From the NCBI GenBank assembly GCA_049454295.1, contig JBMTYG010000022.1:1-33708 (forward strand): a stretch of DNA of 33,708 nt, given 5' to 3'. Shown piece by piece: positions 24,584 to 31,840 of this stretch. This DNA comes from UBA7803 sp049454295. Its GTDB lineage: Bacteria > Pseudomonadota > Gammaproteobacteria > Pseudomonadales > Azotimanducaceae. A program made the translations under genes and the position numbers. The first letter of the stretch is position 1. Every line of letters starts with the position of its first letter. Below the pieces are notes generated by a model. It was given only the letters and a program-made list of their open reading frames with translations, was not told the origin of the DNA and did no database searches.

Positions 24584-26341
24584 CTAACGCGTCGGTCTGG
24601 GTAGCACCAGGAGCGTGAGCACGTCTAGCGCGTGGAACTGTTGGTGGGTGACTCGGTCCGCCAACGTCGATAGCAGGCGGAAAGACGTCGATCGAATCAT
24701 CGCGTCGGTGTCGGCATCGTGCGTGCCAGCGTCAGGCAGTTGGTCCAGCGTTCGGTCACCGAGGTTGGCGCCAGCGGGGCCCGTGACGAGTGCAATCTCG
24801 ATGCCTCCCAACTCCGCTCGGGTTTCGATGCGCAGACGTCGACCCTTCACGGCGTCCTCAGGCAGGTTTTGATCGATCAGGCAGGCGAGCGCCTCCTCAA
24901 GCACGAGTTCGAGTCGCGCGCTGTGCTCGCGATCCCAGCCCAGCGCCTCGGCGTGCGGCATGACGAGCGCGTGTGCATCAGGCAGCACAGACATCGCCAG
25001 CTCGGTCTCCAGCCGGCGCGCGCGCCCGCGTTGCAGCTGTATCGCGAGTGTGAGAAACACCGCGACGAGGGTGCCCGCAGTCATGCCGTTGTTCAGCAGA
25101 TTTGCCGCCCATTCGGGCAGATGGTCGGCGAAGATCAGTTGTCCCTGAAAACCGATCCCGAGCCACAGAGCAAGCCCTATCACCAGCATGCGTTCCGCGG
25201 TCAGCCCTTCGCGTGTTGCCATGGCAAGACCGTGCATGAAGAGCATCACCAGCAGCACGACCATGTACGCGGAGACCACCGGGTCGGGCACGGCAAGCAG
25301 AATGGCTGCGAGCTTCGGTGAGAACGCGAGCGCTATGAAGAGTACTCCGCCATAAACGCCCACGCGGCGCGCTGCGACGCCGGTCATTTCAACGGTCGAG
25401 ATGGATGTCGAGTAGGTGGTATTTGGCAGGGTACCGGCGAGACCCGAGAGCAGGTTGCCGACGGCGTCAGCATTAATGGCGCCCTGTACTGATCGGTAAT
25501 TGATTGCGCGCGGACGGCGCCACGACACCTGCTGTATGGCAATGCCGTCGCCGTAGGTCTCGATCGCGCTGACCAGAGTGACGATGATGAAGGCGGGGAG
25601 TAGCGCCCAGAACCTTTGGTCAAACTCCAAATCAAAACCCGGCCACGCGAGTCTCGGCACCCCGATCCAGTCTGCAGAAAGTACCGGCGCAACGTTCACA
25701 AGCCCCTGCTGCGCAGCGACGGCGGTTCCGAGCGCCAGACCAACGAGTGGAGACCACAGCCGCAGCCGCGGTCCTCCGAAGAGCGTAAGCCCCACGGTCA
25801 CCGCCAACGTAACCAGGAACGCGGCGGCGGCGCCAAGCGGCGCGTTGGCTGCGGGAGTCCCGGGCGCGGTGCTCAACATCCCGAACGCGATCGGCATGAT
25901 GGTGACGGTGATGAGCATGACCGTGATGCCACCGATCGTGGGCGTAATGACGCGACGCAGAGCCCCGAGCCGCGATGCGAAAATGAATTCCACCAGGGAT
26001 GACAGGATCACGAGCGTCATGAGCATTGCCATGCCGCCCGCTTCTAGCGCAGCGATTGACACCGCGATGAAGGCGCCTGATGTTCCCATGAACAGCACGT
26101 AGCCGGCGCCGATTCGTCCGAGCGGGCGTGCCTGTAGCATCGTCGTGATGCCGCTGACCACGAGCGCCGCAAAGACCGCCCAGGCGAGGGTGATCGCGTC
26201 GACGCCGCCGGCGCGCAGCACGATCGCCGGCGTGAGCACGATGCCAGACAGCGTGAGCGCCACGCTCTGCGCCGCGAGCCCGGCCGCGAGCCCGTGCGGC
26301 GGTGACTGGTCAGGCTCGTAGCGGATGAGTGGCTCGTTCAT
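24584..26341 (-). CDS. NCS2-type permease fused to a degenerate RsbW-like ATPase-fold domain
   Basis: A 585-residue fusion. Residues about 15-438 form an NCS2 (xanthine/uracil/UraA-like) permease: many hydrophobic helices, the helix-8 signature SAIETYGDG (E261), and NADAVGNLLSGLAGTLPNTT followed by the MTGVAARRVGV block. Two substrate-site positions differ from nucleobase carriers: the early QH motif is QS (S26), and the TTYGEN glutamate of UraA is a threonine (T312 in NTTYSTSIS). Residues about 445-582 resemble a serine-kinase/anti-sigma HATPase domain: RLELVLEEALACLID corresponds to its N-box, but the Asn is absent, and GPAGANLGDRTLDQLP looks like the G1 region. The start codon overlaps the DUF169 stop (ATGA). 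Last gene of a four-gene operon. Confidence 0.85.
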   Translation of the reverse strand: MNEPLIRYEPDQSPPHGLAAGLAAQSVALTLSGIVLTPAIVLRAGGVDAITLAWAVFAALVVSGITTMLQARPLGRIGAGYVLFMGTSGAFIAVSIAALEAGGMAMLMTLVILSSLVEFIFASRLGALRRVITPTIGGITVMLITVTIMPIAFGMLSTAPGTPAANAPLGAAAAFLVTLAVTVGLTLFGGPRLRLWSPLVGLALGTAVAAQQGLVNVAPVLSADWIGVPRLAWPGFDLEFDQRFWALLPAFIIVTLVSAIETYGDGIAIQQVSWRRPRAINYRSVQGAINADAVGNLLSGLAGTLPNTTYSTSISTVEMTGVAARRVGVYGGVLFIALAFSPKLAAILLAVPDPVVSAYMVVLLVMLFMHGLAMATREGLTAERMLVIGLALWLGIGFQGQLIFADHLPEWAANLLNNGMTAGTLVAVFLTLAIQLQRGRARRLETELAMSVLPDAHALVMPHAEALGWDREHSARLELVLEEALACLIDQNLPEDAVKGRRLRIETRAELGGIEIALVTGPAGANLGDRTLDQLPDAGTHDADTDAMIRSTSFRLLSTLADRVTHQQFHALDVLTLLVLPRPTR

Positions 26342-27126
26342 TTCGCGTAGCTCACGCCCATGCCTGCGCGAGCGTCGTTCTGCACCCCGTAGGGCGCTAT
26401 CGGATAGCGCAGACCGTTACGCGACAGCGCCTCGAGCCCGGCGATGGTCTTTGGTAGGAAATGAGGCGGCAGCGCGATGAGCAGCTCGTCCTCCATGACC
26501 CCGCCATAGCGGCGCTCGGCGAAGCAGGGAATGGAAAGGCTCGGCTCTCCCGTGACCAGCGCGCGCCCCCAGGAGTCCGCACAGGCGGATTCACCGACAC
26601 AGCCCCATTCGAGCTTGCGGTAGCCTGACCACTGCAGCCCGTTGATGAACAGGATCATTTGCGCGGGGGTGGCATAGATCAGGCAGATATCGGGGGGATT
26701 GAGTCTGCCGCTCGAAAGAGGGCTGACGGCCATGGCCTGGTATTGACCAAACGGCACCACGTCCATGGCGGACTGATGCGCAGCCGCGTCAGCCGCGCTC
26801 TCGTACCATACGCCGGTCATGCGGTCGCCAGAGAGCCATTGTTCGCTCCGCGGGCTAAGCCCGATCACGGTACTGCATTGGGCGCCGACGAGGTCTTCTG
26901 CCGTGATACCGACAGTCCAGCCATTGCGTGCGGCTTGGCCAACGATCTGGTCAGTCGTATGCACGTCCTTGGGTCGTCGAATCTTGGGAATCGCCTCCAT
27001 GTCCTCGCGGTGTGCAAAGAGTTTCATCCCGATCGGCGTGGTGCGCAGGCGCAGCAGTCGGTTCAGGCGATCGAGCAGATCCGACCAATCATAGGCGGAG
27101 TGTTCTGTCGCAATAAGTTCGCTCAT
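26338..27126 (-). CDS. DUF169-family protein
   Basis: A 262-residue soluble protein of the DUF169 family. The opening LNRLLRLRTTPIGMKL (L..R..PvGvk pattern), the central DICLIYATPAQM, and a cysteine-containing block GCVGESACADSWG are characteristic. Cysteines C84, C148, C176, C182 and C201 are visible; those in the GCVGESAC and IPCFAERRYG segments are the likeliest conserved ones and could bind metal, but this is untested. No function is known for the family. Its start overlaps the hydrolase stop and its end overlaps the permease start, each by four bases (ATGA), so it is made in step with them. Confidence 0.82.
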   Translation of the reverse strand: MSELIATEHSAYDWSDLLDRLNRLLRLRTTPIGMKLFAHREDMEAIPKIRRPKDVHTTDQIVGQAARNGWTVGITAEDLVGAQCSTVIGLSPRSEQWLSGDRMTGVWYESAADAAAHQSAMDVVPFGQYQAMAVSPLSSGRLNPPDICLIYATPAQMILFINGLQWSGYRKLEWGCVGESACADSWGRALVTGEPSLSIPCFAERRYGGVMEDELLIALPPHFLPKTIAGLEALSRNGLRYPIAPYGVQNDARAGMGVSYAK

Positions 27127-28025
27127 GAGTGTCGCTCCAGAAAGTCGAGAACCGCCGTAGCCAGCGCTTCGGGCTGGTCGTAGTGCACCATATGGCCCGC
27201 CTGCGGCAAGGACACATGTTCGTGTTGTGCGAATAAGTCAACGCGCGCCTTGAGCTCGCCGTCTGCGAAACGTCCGTCCCAGTCTGTCGGAAACTGCGCG
27301 CGCCAATATTCGTGGGCGAGATCGCCGGAAACGATCAGAGTCGGGCAACGCACATTGCGCCAGAACGGCTCGTTATCAGCGCGCCGCGTCCGCGCGGTGA
27401 ACGTCATGCCGATGCGCGGATCAAACGCCCAGGTCAGTGTGCCGTCCGGCTGCCGTGTGGTCGCTGCCTGAGCAATCCGAGCCGCTTCCTGTGGCTCGAG
27501 ACGCGGGTTGTTCGCGATCAGCCGTGAGATCGCAAAGTCGAGGTCTGGCAGCGGTCGCTGCCGGGTCGGAGCGCCGAGCGCGGCGAGCAGATGTTGCCCG
27601 TAGCTTGTTAACCACCCGTCGGTGGCTTGGTCCTCCGGGCGATCCGGCGGTCCGAGACCTTCGACCACGATGGCCGTGCTCACCCATTCGGGAAAGACCG
27701 ACGCCAAGCGCACGAGAATCTGCCCACCCAGGCTGTGGCCGATCACGTGCGCTTGCCGAAGACCGCGCGCCTGCCACAGCGCGTGGAGATCAAACAGGTA
27801 GTGCTCGAAGGTGTAGCAGCCGGGCTGGTCGCTGCGGCCATGGCCACGCAGTTCTGGCAGCAACACCCGGTAGCGCGGCGTCAGGCGATCCGCGATGGGC
27901 AGCAGGCTGTCCGCAACATCGCGCATGCCGTGTAACAGGACGACGGGCGGTCGGTCGATCGGACCGCTTTCAAGCACCGACAGGCGAACGCCGTTGGCGT
28001 CCACCCAGGTCTGTTCCCAGGACAT
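27123..28025 (-). CDS. Alpha/beta hydrolase
   Basis: A 300-residue alpha/beta-fold hydrolase of the alpha/beta hydrolase 1 group. The nucleophile elbow is IGHSLGG (S98), the acid is D235 in VSGDLAHEYW and the base H278 in QAGHMVHYD; the oxyanion segment is LLHGMRD. LPELRGHGRSD is the usual second-strand motif. The gene could be a lactonase, C-C hydrolase, esterase or haloperoxidase-like enzyme; sequence alone does not decide. The ATG at 28025 overlaps the enoyl-CoA hydratase stop by one base; a GTG three bases earlier (28028) would overlap by four and is an equal alternative. Confidence 0.9.
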   Translation of the reverse strand: MSWEQTWVDANGVRLSVLESGPIDRPPVVLLHGMRDVADSLLPIADRLTPRYRVLLPELRGHGRSDQPGCYTFEHYLFDLHALWQARGLRQAHVIGHSLGGQILVRLASVFPEWVSTAIVVEGLGPPDRPEDQATDGWLTSYGQHLLAALGAPTRQRPLPDLDFAISRLIANNPRLEPQEAARIAQAATTRQPDGTLTWAFDPRIGMTFTARTRRADNEPFWRNVRCPTLIVSGDLAHEYWRAQFPTDWDGRFADGELKARVDLFAQHEHVSLPQAGHMVHYDQPEALATAVLDFLERHS

Positions 28026-28879
28026 CACTCCACGCTGACGCGTCGGAACGCCGGCGGCCGCTTCTCAATGAAGGAGCGCACGCCTTCACGGAAGTCCTCG
28101 CGTTTCAGGCTTTCATCCATCCACGTATTGCTTTCGCGGAGGGCGTCGCCAAGCCCGACGTGCAGGTGCCGGTAGACCTGTGCTTTGATCACCCGCAGCG
28201 AGGTAGGCGATACCCGTGCCGCGAGTTCGCGGATGTAATCAACCGCGGTCTCGACCGAGCTGCCGGTCTCACACAAGCGTTCGGCGAGCCCCAACCGATC
28301 CGCTTCCGCGCCGTCGAATTTGCGCGAGCTCCAGAGAATATCGAGCGCTTTCCCCGACCCGATCAGCCGCGGCAGAATCCAGCTTGCGCCGTGCTCGGCG
28401 ATGAGCCCGCGTTCAGCGAAGGCCGTGGAGAACTTGGCCTGCTTTTCCACAAAACGCATGTCGCACAGAAGTGCGAACACGAATCCGAGTCCGGCACAGG
28501 CGCCGTTCACTGCTGCGATCACTGGCTTGCGCACGGAGATAAGATAGCTGAAGGCGTGACCGAACTGGTCGCCCATTGCGGGGTCGCCCGGTTCGGCAGT
28601 GAGTGGGGTCAGGTCCTCACGCTCCCCGCTGCCGCTGGCCATGCCGTTCAGGGCGCCCATGTCCATGCCGGCGCAGAAACCGCGCCCCGCGCCGGTGAGG
28701 ATGATTCCCACCACGGCGTCGTCCTGCTCCGCGCGCGCAAATGCGTGACGCACCTCGGCCAGCATACGGTTGGTAAAAGCGTTCAGCCGGTCGGGCCGGT
28801 TCATGGTGATGACGGCGACCGGGTCGTCGACGCGGTAGCTGATGTCACGGTACTCGATAGCAGACGCTGGTGTGGTCAT
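28025..28879 (-). CDS. Enoyl-CoA hydratase/isomerase family (crotonase) protein
   Basis: A 284-residue crotonase-fold enzyme. The two oxyanion-hole segments are GRGFCAGMDMG (residues 65-75) and NGACAGLGF (125-133). A glutamate, E162, sits in GLIAEHGASWILPRL, the place where the 'GLxPExG' subgroup carries an active-site Glu; this subgroup includes hydratases and hydrolases acting on acyl-CoA. The likely reaction is hydration or isomerisation of an enoyl-CoA, but the substrate is unknown. Start ATG with GGGGGAG upstream. It is the first gene of the coupled minus-strand operon (crotonase, hydrolase, DUF169, permease). Confidence 0.93.
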   Translation of the reverse strand: MTTPASAIEYRDISYRVDDPVAVITMNRPDRLNAFTNRMLAEVRHAFARAEQDDAVVGIILTGAGRGFCAGMDMGALNGMASGSGEREDLTPLTAEPGDPAMGDQFGHAFSYLISVRKPVIAAVNGACAGLGFVFALLCDMRFVEKQAKFSTAFAERGLIAEHGASWILPRLIGSGKALDILWSSRKFDGAEADRLGLAERLCETGSSVETAVDYIRELAARVSPTSLRVIKAQVYRHLHVGLGDALRESNTWMDESLKREDFREGVRSFIEKRPPAFRRVSVE

Positions 28880-29000
28880 TGAGCTCCCCCGAAAGTTGAT
28901 CCCTGCGGGATCGACTCTAACCCACCCGCGCGCTCGGGGTCAGCCCTCGAACACGCGGTCTGGTGGAGTATGATGGGCGTTCTCGGAGAGGGGTACGCTC

Positions 29001-29843
29001 ATGCGGCGTTATCAGCTCGGCCTGCTCGCGTTTTGTCTCTTGCTCCTTCTCGGGATTGGTCTCCTGTCCGCTTGGCTCGGGCGTGCGGCGGCGGTCATGG
29101 TGGTGGACGGCGAGCAGCGTGGTGCGCCGTATTACTTCATGCAGTGGTTGCCGCGGTCGCCAGGCGCGCGGGGTACGGACACGAATCCGCACGCTGATTA
29201 TCGCGAAGCGCTGGTGGCGGTCGCCGCGGTGGATGGCGGCAGTCTGCTCTGGTCGGCAGCGCCCCTGCATCGGGCGGAGCGGCGTACTCGTCGCGGCTCG
29301 AGCCGGGAGGTGCTCGCTTCGTTCGATGTGTTCGAATTCGCGGCCGGGATCGGGCTCGTGCAAATGCTCACGAATAGCGACTTCCGTGCGCTTGATTCGG
29401 AGCTTTCAGTTGAGCCCCTGCGCGCCGGCACGGTATCGGCTCCGCGGGATCTTGATCCGACAAAGCCCGCACTTTTGATGTTGTACGAGGATCTGTCGGC
29501 TGAGGCGCGGTCGGGTGACAGTCCGACCACATTGAATGATGCAAACGGTCGCGGTTGGCTGCGCGCCTTACCCGCGCATCAAGGAACAATCAGCTGGCAG
29601 GGCGATCTCACCTGGTGGGGTACCCAGGCAAACTGGAACCGATTTTTCGTACTCCAGTTTGCGACCCCGGAGGGCCTTGAGGCCTGGCTGAGAGATCCCG
29701 CGACGCGGGCTGGGCGTGCGCTCGTCAGCCGAGATCTTGGGGACTTCGTCATCCTGCGCCTACCGGCGCCGTCGGTCGGCGGGTACGATGAAAAAACCGG
29801 ACTTCCCGATACTCGTCGAACTCGCCCAGATTCGGCAACGTGA
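29001..29843 (+). CDS. Membrane-anchored hypothetical protein, possible duplicated ferredoxin-like fold
   Basis: A 280-residue protein not recognised with confidence. It opens with one hydrophobic segment (LLAFCLLLLLGIGLLSAWLG), a signal anchor or signal peptide, so the rest is probably periplasmic. The remainder looks like two similar halves: around residues 70-130 (VDGGSLLWSAAPLH, FDVFEFAAGIGLVQMLTNSD) and around 190-250 (HQGTISWQGDLTWWG, FFVLQFATPEGLEAWL), each with a G-x-xxW strand followed by F..-F-A strand and a helix, reminiscent of dimeric alpha-beta barrel (DUF1330/EthD-like) domains. ATG 29001 has GGAGAGGGG upstream. The last 95 bases overlap the end of the convergent methyltransferase gene. 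Confidence 0.8.
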   Translation: MRRYQLGLLAFCLLLLLGIGLLSAWLGRAAAVMVVDGEQRGAPYYFMQWLPRSPGARGTDTNPHADYREALVAVAAVDGGSLLWSAAPLHRAERRTRRGSSREVLASFDVFEFAAGIGLVQMLTNSDFRALDSELSVEPLRAGTVSAPRDLDPTKPALLMLYEDLSAEARSGDSPTTLNDANGRGWLRALPAHQGTISWQGDLTWWGTQANWNRFFVLQFATPEGLEAWLRDPATRAGRALVSRDLGDFVILRLPAPSVGGYDEKTGLPDTRRTRPDSAT

Positions 29844-30474
29844 GGGCCTCGAGCGATCCAACGCAGGCATAGTCGGGGTCAGGCAAAGCCCTGATGCGCG
29901 AATCTGCGATCAGAACGTCGTCGGCAAGTCGACCGGCAGCTTCGAGCAGCGGCAGGTTGGCTCGGTCGTACAACACGTCCGCCATCAGTACTAGATCAAG
30001 GCCCGCGGGCACCTCGGAAAGATCGGCGCACGGGATCACATCGACCGAGTTTCGCGCCGCATTCTCAAGGGTCGCCAGCAGCGCGTCGGGATCGTTGTCA
30101 CAGGCGACTACGCTTGCGGCGCCGGCGAGTGCGGCTGCGATGGCAACTACCCCGGATCCCGAGCCAAGGTCGAGCACCCGTCGCCCCTTTACCCAATGCG
30201 GTTCACGCAGAAGCTGCTGTGCGAGAGCCAGTCCGCTGCCCCAGCAGAACGCCCAGTAGGCCGGTCGAGCGATGACTGCCTGCATGACTGCTGCAGGAAG
30301 GGGTCCGGTCGGAAAGTCGCGGTTGATGAGGGCGAGCTTGAGCCCGCTGCAGCCGGGTAACCGCTGTTCTTCCAGCCGTGCCATCGGGAGTGTTGCCTGC
30401 AACCGCGCCTCTAGCCCGCAAGCACTCGGTTGCACCGTGGGCTGCCCGGCGGCGGGGGATTCAGTGCTCGACAT
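29749..30474 (-). CDS. Class I methyltransferase, probable ETF-beta lysine methyltransferase type
   Basis: A 241-residue S-adenosylmethionine-dependent methyltransferase. The segment PAYWAFCWGSGLALAQQLL (71-89), motif I VLDLGSGSGVV (100-110), the acidic loop CDNDPDA and the post-motif D-V-L-Y (166-169) match the METTL20/ETFB-KMT-like group, which methylates lysines of the electron-transfer flavoprotein beta subunit; related PrmA-type enzymes are the alternative. The N-terminal LKLALINRDFPTGPL fits this group too. The start ATG at 30474 has only a weak AGG site. It is divergent from an acyl-CoA dehydrogenase gene, 102 bases apart, and convergent with the preceding hypothetical gene, whose tail overlaps its 3' end. 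Confidence 0.83.
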   Translation of the reverse strand: MSSTESPAAGQPTVQPSACGLEARLQATLPMARLEEQRLPGCSGLKLALINRDFPTGPLPAAVMQAVIARPAYWAFCWGSGLALAQQLLREPHWVKGRRVLDLGSGSGVVAIAAALAGAASVVACDNDPDALLATLENAARNSVDVIPCADLSEVPAGLDLVLMADVLYDRANLPLLEAAGRLADDVLIADSRIRALPDPDYACVGSLEALTLPNLGEFDEYREVRFFHRTRRPTAPVGAG

Positions 30475-30576
30475 CGTTCTGACCTTTTGTTTTCATCTTG
30501 CGGAAATTTTGTACCGGTCCCGCGCCCGATGCGTTCTACGCTGACGTGCGCTCTGAGAATTCTTGGGGGAACCAGC

Positions 30577-31722
30577 ATGCCCATGATCCTGAACGAAGAG
30601 CAGACCATGCTCAAAGACAGCGCGCGTGAGTTTTGTGCTAACAATGCGCCGATCGGTCAGCTACGCAAATTGCGTGACAGCGACAATCCCGACGCGTTCG
30701 ACCGTGACACGTGGAAGGGCATGGTCGACCTTGGTTGGGCCGGGATCCCGTTTCCTGAGGAATTCGGCGGACTCGCGTTTGGCTATAAGGGGCTCGGCGT
30801 CGTCACTGAAGAAACCGGTCGCACGCTGACCGCTAGCCCTCTGTTCGGGTCCGTTTGGCTGGCTGGAACGGCGATCAACCTGGGTGGGAGCCAGGCACAG
30901 AAAAGCGCGCTATTGCCGGCGATCGCGTCCGGAGAGCTTTTGATGGCTCTCGCGCTGGAGGAGTCGCATCGCCATAACCCCTATGGCGTCGCGACCACGG
31001 CCGTCGCAATTGATGGCGGCTACCAGATCAACGGCCGCAAGACCTTCGTGCTGGATGGCAATTCGGCTGAGAAACTGATCGTGGTGGCACGCACGGCGGG
31101 TCAGTTGAGCGAGCGCGCGGGCTTGAGCCTTTTCATTGTTGACCGCGCAGCTGCGGGTGTCACAGTGCAGCGCACCAAGATGACGGATTCCCGCAACGCC
31201 GCCAACATCGAGTTCAAGGATGTGCGCGTTGGGGCTGATGCACTGCTCGGAACGGCAGGTGCGGGAGCGGATATCCTTGACCCTACGCTGGACATTGCTC
31301 GCATTGGTCTGACCGCAGAAATGCTCGGCAGCCTGCAGGAGTGTTTCGAGCGCACCGTCAAATACCTGAAGGAGCGCGAGCAGTTCGGCGTGAAGATCGG
31401 CACCTTCCAGGCGCTCAAGCACCGCGCCGCCGACATGTTTTGCGAGGTGGAACTCTCCCGCTCCTGCGTGCTTGAAGCGCTGACGGCGCTGGATGAAGGT
31501 CGTGATGCGAAAGAAGTGGCGAAGCTCGCAAGCCTCGCCAAGGCAAAGGTAGGCGACACCTACCACCGCGTGTCGCGCGAAGGTATTCAGATGCACGGTG
31601 GCATCGGCATGACGGACGAGTTTGACATCGGCTTCTTCATCAAGCGCGCTGCGGTGGCCGAGCAGACACTTGGGGATGCCAATTTCCACCGCAGCCGCTA
31701 TGGCGACCTTGAAGGCTACTGA
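30577..31722 (+). CDS. Acyl-CoA dehydrogenase
   Basis: A 381-residue flavoprotein that forms the alpha,beta double bond in acyl-CoA and passes electrons to ETF. The FAD and substrate regions are present: LALEESHRHNPYGVATT (126-142), KYLKEREQFGVKIGTFQALKH (starting 262), and HGGIGMTDEFDIGFFIKRA (340-358). The usual C-terminal catalytic Glu loop (YEGT.Q) is replaced by LGDANFHRSRYGDL, as in ACADs with the catalytic base elsewhere; E248 in GLTAEMLGS is a candidate, in the position used by isovaleryl-CoA and FadE28-like enzymes. Start ATG has TTGGGGGAAC upstream. No second ACAD subunit is adjacent. It is divergent from the probable ETF-methylating enzyme. Confidence 0.93.
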   Translation: MPMILNEEQTMLKDSAREFCANNAPIGQLRKLRDSDNPDAFDRDTWKGMVDLGWAGIPFPEEFGGLAFGYKGLGVVTEETGRTLTASPLFGSVWLAGTAINLGGSQAQKSALLPAIASGELLMALALEESHRHNPYGVATTAVAIDGGYQINGRKTFVLDGNSAEKLIVVARTAGQLSERAGLSLFIVDRAAAGVTVQRTKMTDSRNAANIEFKDVRVGADALLGTAGAGADILDPTLDIARIGLTAEMLGSLQECFERTVKYLKEREQFGVKIGTFQALKHRAADMFCEVELSRSCVLEALTALDEGRDAKEVAKLASLAKAKVGDTYHRVSREGIQMHGGIGMTDEFDIGFFIKRAAVAEQTLGDANFHRSRYGDLEGY

Positions 31723-31767
31723 TCAGGCGACCAGCGTCTGATATTCCTCACGCGCCTACTCTGGCCG

Positions 31768-31783
31768 GGTCGCGCAAGCGACC
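31768..31783 (+). other. GNRA-type hairpin after the acyl-CoA dehydrogenase gene
   Basis: GGTCGC, GCAA and GCGACC form a perfect six-base-pair stem closed by a GCAA tetraloop, 45 bases after the acyl-CoA dehydrogenase stop. It has no U-tract, so it may be an mRNA 3' end structure rather than an intrinsic terminator. A short stem like this can arise by chance in GC-rich DNA. Confidence 0.3.
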
Positions 31784-31840
31784 GCGGCTGGAAAGGTGAG
31801 TCCGGATAGCCCCGCCCAGTTCGCTACGGCAGGCGTGGAA

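Noticed and set aside
27437..28882. A 481-codon open frame on plus, antisense to the hydrolase and crotonase genes
   Set aside because: It lies opposite two genes with complete catalytic motifs, has no domain I recognise, and shows the R/A/P-rich composition of a shadow frame in high-GC DNA.
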